DNA of 8,427 bases, from positions 1-8,427 of the forward strand of contig JAJDEL010000807.1 in NCBI GenBank assembly GCA_029259835.1, written 5' to 3'. The notes under the pieces were generated by a model, which had not been told where the DNA came from, did not search any database, and was given only the letters and a program-made list of their open reading frames with translations. Of the stretch, positions 6,747 through 8,427 are shown piece after piece (within the stretch, counting starts at the first letter, position 1; each line of letters starts with the position of its first letter). Source of the DNA: Planctomicrobium sp. (GTDB lineage: Bacteria > Planctomycetota > Planctomycetia > Planctomycetales > Planctomycetaceae). A program made the position numbers and the translations under genes.

Positions 6747-6999
6747 CACCGAGTCCTTTCAGCATTTCGTCGTTAATTCCCATGGATTCAACAACACCAG
6801 TGAGTTCTTCAATCGGTTCTTTTGTTTCGTGTGACTCTTTCAGAAAGTTACGGACAGTCTCTTCGTCTGCTTCGGTCCCGTCCCAGATATCGGAAGCAAT
6901 ACCTTGTTCGAGCAGCGTCAAGAACAGTCCACCAGGCGCGCGAACTTTACCCTCATCAACCCTGCGCCCAACATGCCTCCACAGGACGAGAAACCGCAA
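6739..6999 (-). pseudogene. C-terminal remnant of an unidentified protein, coupled to dnaB
   Basis: The frame is open from a TGA at about 7008-7006 to its stop at 6739, with only a TTG (6999) as possible start. The translated part has good protein character: HVGRRVDEGKVRAPGGLFL, then TLLEQGIASDIWDGTEADEE and an acidic C-terminus ending MLKGLGDD. The 'GKVRxPGGLFLTLL' motif resembles the end of the PHAX RNA-binding domain and also short motifs near the C-termini of some replication-associated proteins; I cannot decide between them. Its stop overlaps the dnaB start (ATGATTGA) and the dnaB Shine-Dalgarno lies in its last codons, so it was probably the first gene of a dnaB operon. The N-terminal part has been lost where the giant-protein fragment now adjoins. 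Confidence 0.55.
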
Positions 7000-7802
7000 T
7001 CGATCTCATCCGCAATGAACATATAGTCCTTCAACTCGAATAATCCATCCTCCGAGGCTCGGAGCGAGATCGCTTCGACTCGCCAGGTCGCGCTGTTGTA
7101 AGCAAAGATGTGCCAGCGGAAATGATCGTGCTCGCCGGCAGGTAGTAATACCACACTGAAGCAGCCGTCTTCGAGCTGATTCACCAAGCTGAGTTCCGTA
7201 GTTGGCTCGAAAAACAAACGGTCGTTTGCATCTCGAAAATCAAGCGAGTCGATGAGGCTCAAATGGTTCGGCTGGTTGCCTTTGGTTTTCTGCAGCGGTT
7301 CGTATTTTTGCCGGCTGCGTCTGAAGCGGACTTCCAGCTTCCGAACCAGCTTGTTGGTCACGCCGTCCAAAACAAAGCGGTCGACCAGCAATGTGTTGGG
7401 GCTGACAAGCTCTTCCCCGTTAAGGATTTTGGGAACTGCCGTGGATTGGCGAAAAACATAGAGATGGCCAATTCCAGAGATGATCTGCACGGGTGCGACG
7501 GCCGATTGGTCTTTCGTTCGATAACGCGGCCTGATGAGAAACGCTCCATCGTCTTGGCGCGTCTGTTCTTTGCGCTCTTTGGCGACCACCGACTTATCCT
7601 CGTCCTCATCTGGAAACTCCAGTTCGGCCCAGTCTTCCCACCCTTTTATGGCGTTCCTGTCTTCGAGCGCGTTATCCTCGTAACCATCCTGCTTCACGGT
7701 ATATCAGATCTTGCCGGTGTCATCCGTTGCAAAGATCAGGACTTTGCCTTCGTGTGTGATAGTATTTACGTGTTCGATCTTCTGATTTGATGGCAGTAAC
7801 AT
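6918..7802 (-). pseudogene. N-terminal fragment of a giant planctomycete/cyanobacterial-type protein, with in-frame TGA
   Basis: From the ATG at 7802 the frame reads MLLPSNQKIEHVNTITHEGK, then VLIFATDDTGKI, a TGA at codon 33 (7706-7704), and continues YTVKQDGYEDNALEDR, GWEDWAELEF, AVAPVQIISGIGHLYVFRQS, TLLVDRFVLDGVTNKLVRKL, EVRFRRSRQKYEPL, SLDFRDANDRLFFEPTTELS and FRWHIFAYNSATWRVEAISL. I recognise this order of motifs as the start of very large proteins (thousands of residues, unknown role) in planctomycetes and cyanobacteria, where the stop position holds Trp or another aromatic residue. Family-like sequence ends near ELKDY (about 7025). The remaining residues to the stop at 6918 (DCGFSSCGGMLGAG...) look like read-through into foreign sequence. 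The gene thus carries a nonsense codon and a loss of most of its length. A GTG at 7697 could restart translation. No Shine-Dalgarno was seen before 7802. Family recall is from memory. Confidence 0.7.
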
Positions 7803-7897
7803 TGAGTCTAAGCCATGTGCTGCTAAGTTTCATGTGCACGCTTCATGATGAATGAGAAGTTCTGATGATGTCAAGACGTCACTCGGTACCAGGTTCA
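7803..7897. other. Short spacer between the MscS-type gene and the giant-protein fragment
   Basis: These 95 bp follow the MscS-type stop codon on the minus strand and precede the ATG at 7802. I see no strong terminator hairpin or promoter in it. Confidence 0.4.
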
Positions 7898-8427
7898 TTA
7901 CTTTTTCCGATTTCCATCAACTTTTTCTTCGAGAAATAATCGGTGTGCTGGCAAGGCAAAAGAGATGCCTGCAGCGTGGAATTCCTCGATGACTTGCAAG
8001 TTCAGCTTTTCGCCGAAGACACAGTAATCCCAATACTCAGGCGGATGAAACCAATAGATTGTGCGGATGTTCATCGCTGTGTCGAGAAAATCATCGAGGA
8101 ACACACGGGGTGGTCGGTCTTCGTGCATCCCCTCGTGGTCGGCAAGTAACTCGCGAAGAATCTCGAGTGCTTTTCGAACCGACTCCGGTGGAGTGTCGTA
8201 CGCAATGTGGATGTCCATGTTCCGACGAATGTATGGGCGTTTTCCAATGTTTTGGATCGCCTTGTTCGCCATCTCTCCATTGGGGACAGTGATAAGATGG
8301 CCTTCGAGAGTTCGAATCCGTGTCGAACGAAAACCAACACTCTCGACCGGACCATCATGACCATCAAAGACGATACGATCACCAAGTTCAAAGGGACGAT
8401 CTGTAAAAATCATAACTGAACCGAACA
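7898..8427 (-). CDS. MscS-family mechanosensitive ion channel, C-terminal part (runs off the right edge)
   Basis: The frame stays open to the window edge (FGSVMIFTDRPFELGDRIVF), so the N-terminus and the pore helix lie beyond 8427. What is visible is the MscS beta domain (ELGDRIVFDGHDGPVESVGF, RSTRIRTLEGHLITVPNGEM, ANKAIQNIGKR) and the following alpha/beta cytoplasmic domain (MDIHIAYDTPPESVRKALEIL to FHAAGISFALPAHRLFL), the vestibule of the heptameric channel. These proteins sit in the inner membrane and release solutes on osmotic downshock; many planctomycete homologues are large multi-helix versions. The C-terminal 'GIxFALPaHRLFLEE' is the usual family ending, and the short basic tail DGNRKK follows. 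It is transcribed toward the giant-protein fragment. Confidence 0.92.
   Translation of the reverse strand, partial: FGSVMIFTDRPFELGDRIVFDGHDGPVESVGFRSTRIRTLEGHLITVPNGEMANKAIQNIGKRPYIRRNMDIHIAYDTPPESVRKALEILRELLADHEGMHEDRPPRVFLDDFLDTAMNIRTIYWFHPPEYWDYCVFGEKLNLQVIEEFHAAGISFALPAHRLFLEEKVDGNRKK

Noticed and set aside
7263..7790. Plus-strand open frame of 175 codons
   Set aside because: It is antisense to the giant-protein fragment, whose opposite-strand translation has clear family motifs.

Overview
The window looks like chromosomal DNA of a planctomycete (class Planctomycetia), judged from family recognition only. Three things point there: a tyrosine recombinase with the N-terminal arm domain typical of planctomycete integrases, a small NrdR-coupled protein with a 'WPEEY ... 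GPWC' core that I associate with planctomycetes, and the N-terminus of a giant protein type I know from planctomycetes and cyanobacteria. No lookup was possible. Genes use the standard code, with TAA, TAG and TGA all used as terminators.

Left part (1-2705). A 34-bp near-perfect palindrome precedes a Uma2-family nuclease-fold gene on the plus strand. It is convergent with a leftward cluster: nrdR, then a small planctomycete-type protein overlapping nrdR by 8 nt, then a LutA/YkgE-like Fe-S protein after a 69-bp gap. A 284-bp spacer follows. It carries a good sigma-70-like promoter for the tRNA gene on its right.

Middle (2706-5444). This is a tRNA-Lys(UUU) gene with a small, apparently decaying integrated element beside it. 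The integrase runs back toward the tRNA, and its stop codon lies inside the tRNA's terminator hairpin. It carries every catalytic residue but has one in-frame TGA where relatives have Trp. Divergent from it is a small ribbon-helix-helix-like protein, with repeated TGTTGGCAC and CCAAC-N3-GTTGG motifs in the intergenic DNA. About 1 kb with at most one doubtful gene follows, rich in short palindromes and hairpins. I could not find the far attachment site.

Right part (5445-8427), all leftward. It begins with a partial MscS-type channel gene at the right edge. Next is the N-terminal ~260-290 residues of a giant protein, broken by another in-frame TGA at a position where relatives have an aromatic residue and then cut off. 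It runs into the C-terminal remnant of an unrelated protein. That remnant overlaps, by 8 nt, a full-length DnaB-type replicative helicase that appears to lack the segment carrying the arginine finger.

No clearly new multi-gene system is visible. The most notable points are the two nonsense codons at conserved aromatic positions in otherwise intact reading frames, the altered DnaB, the chimeric junction upstream of dnaB, and the long palindrome at the left end.
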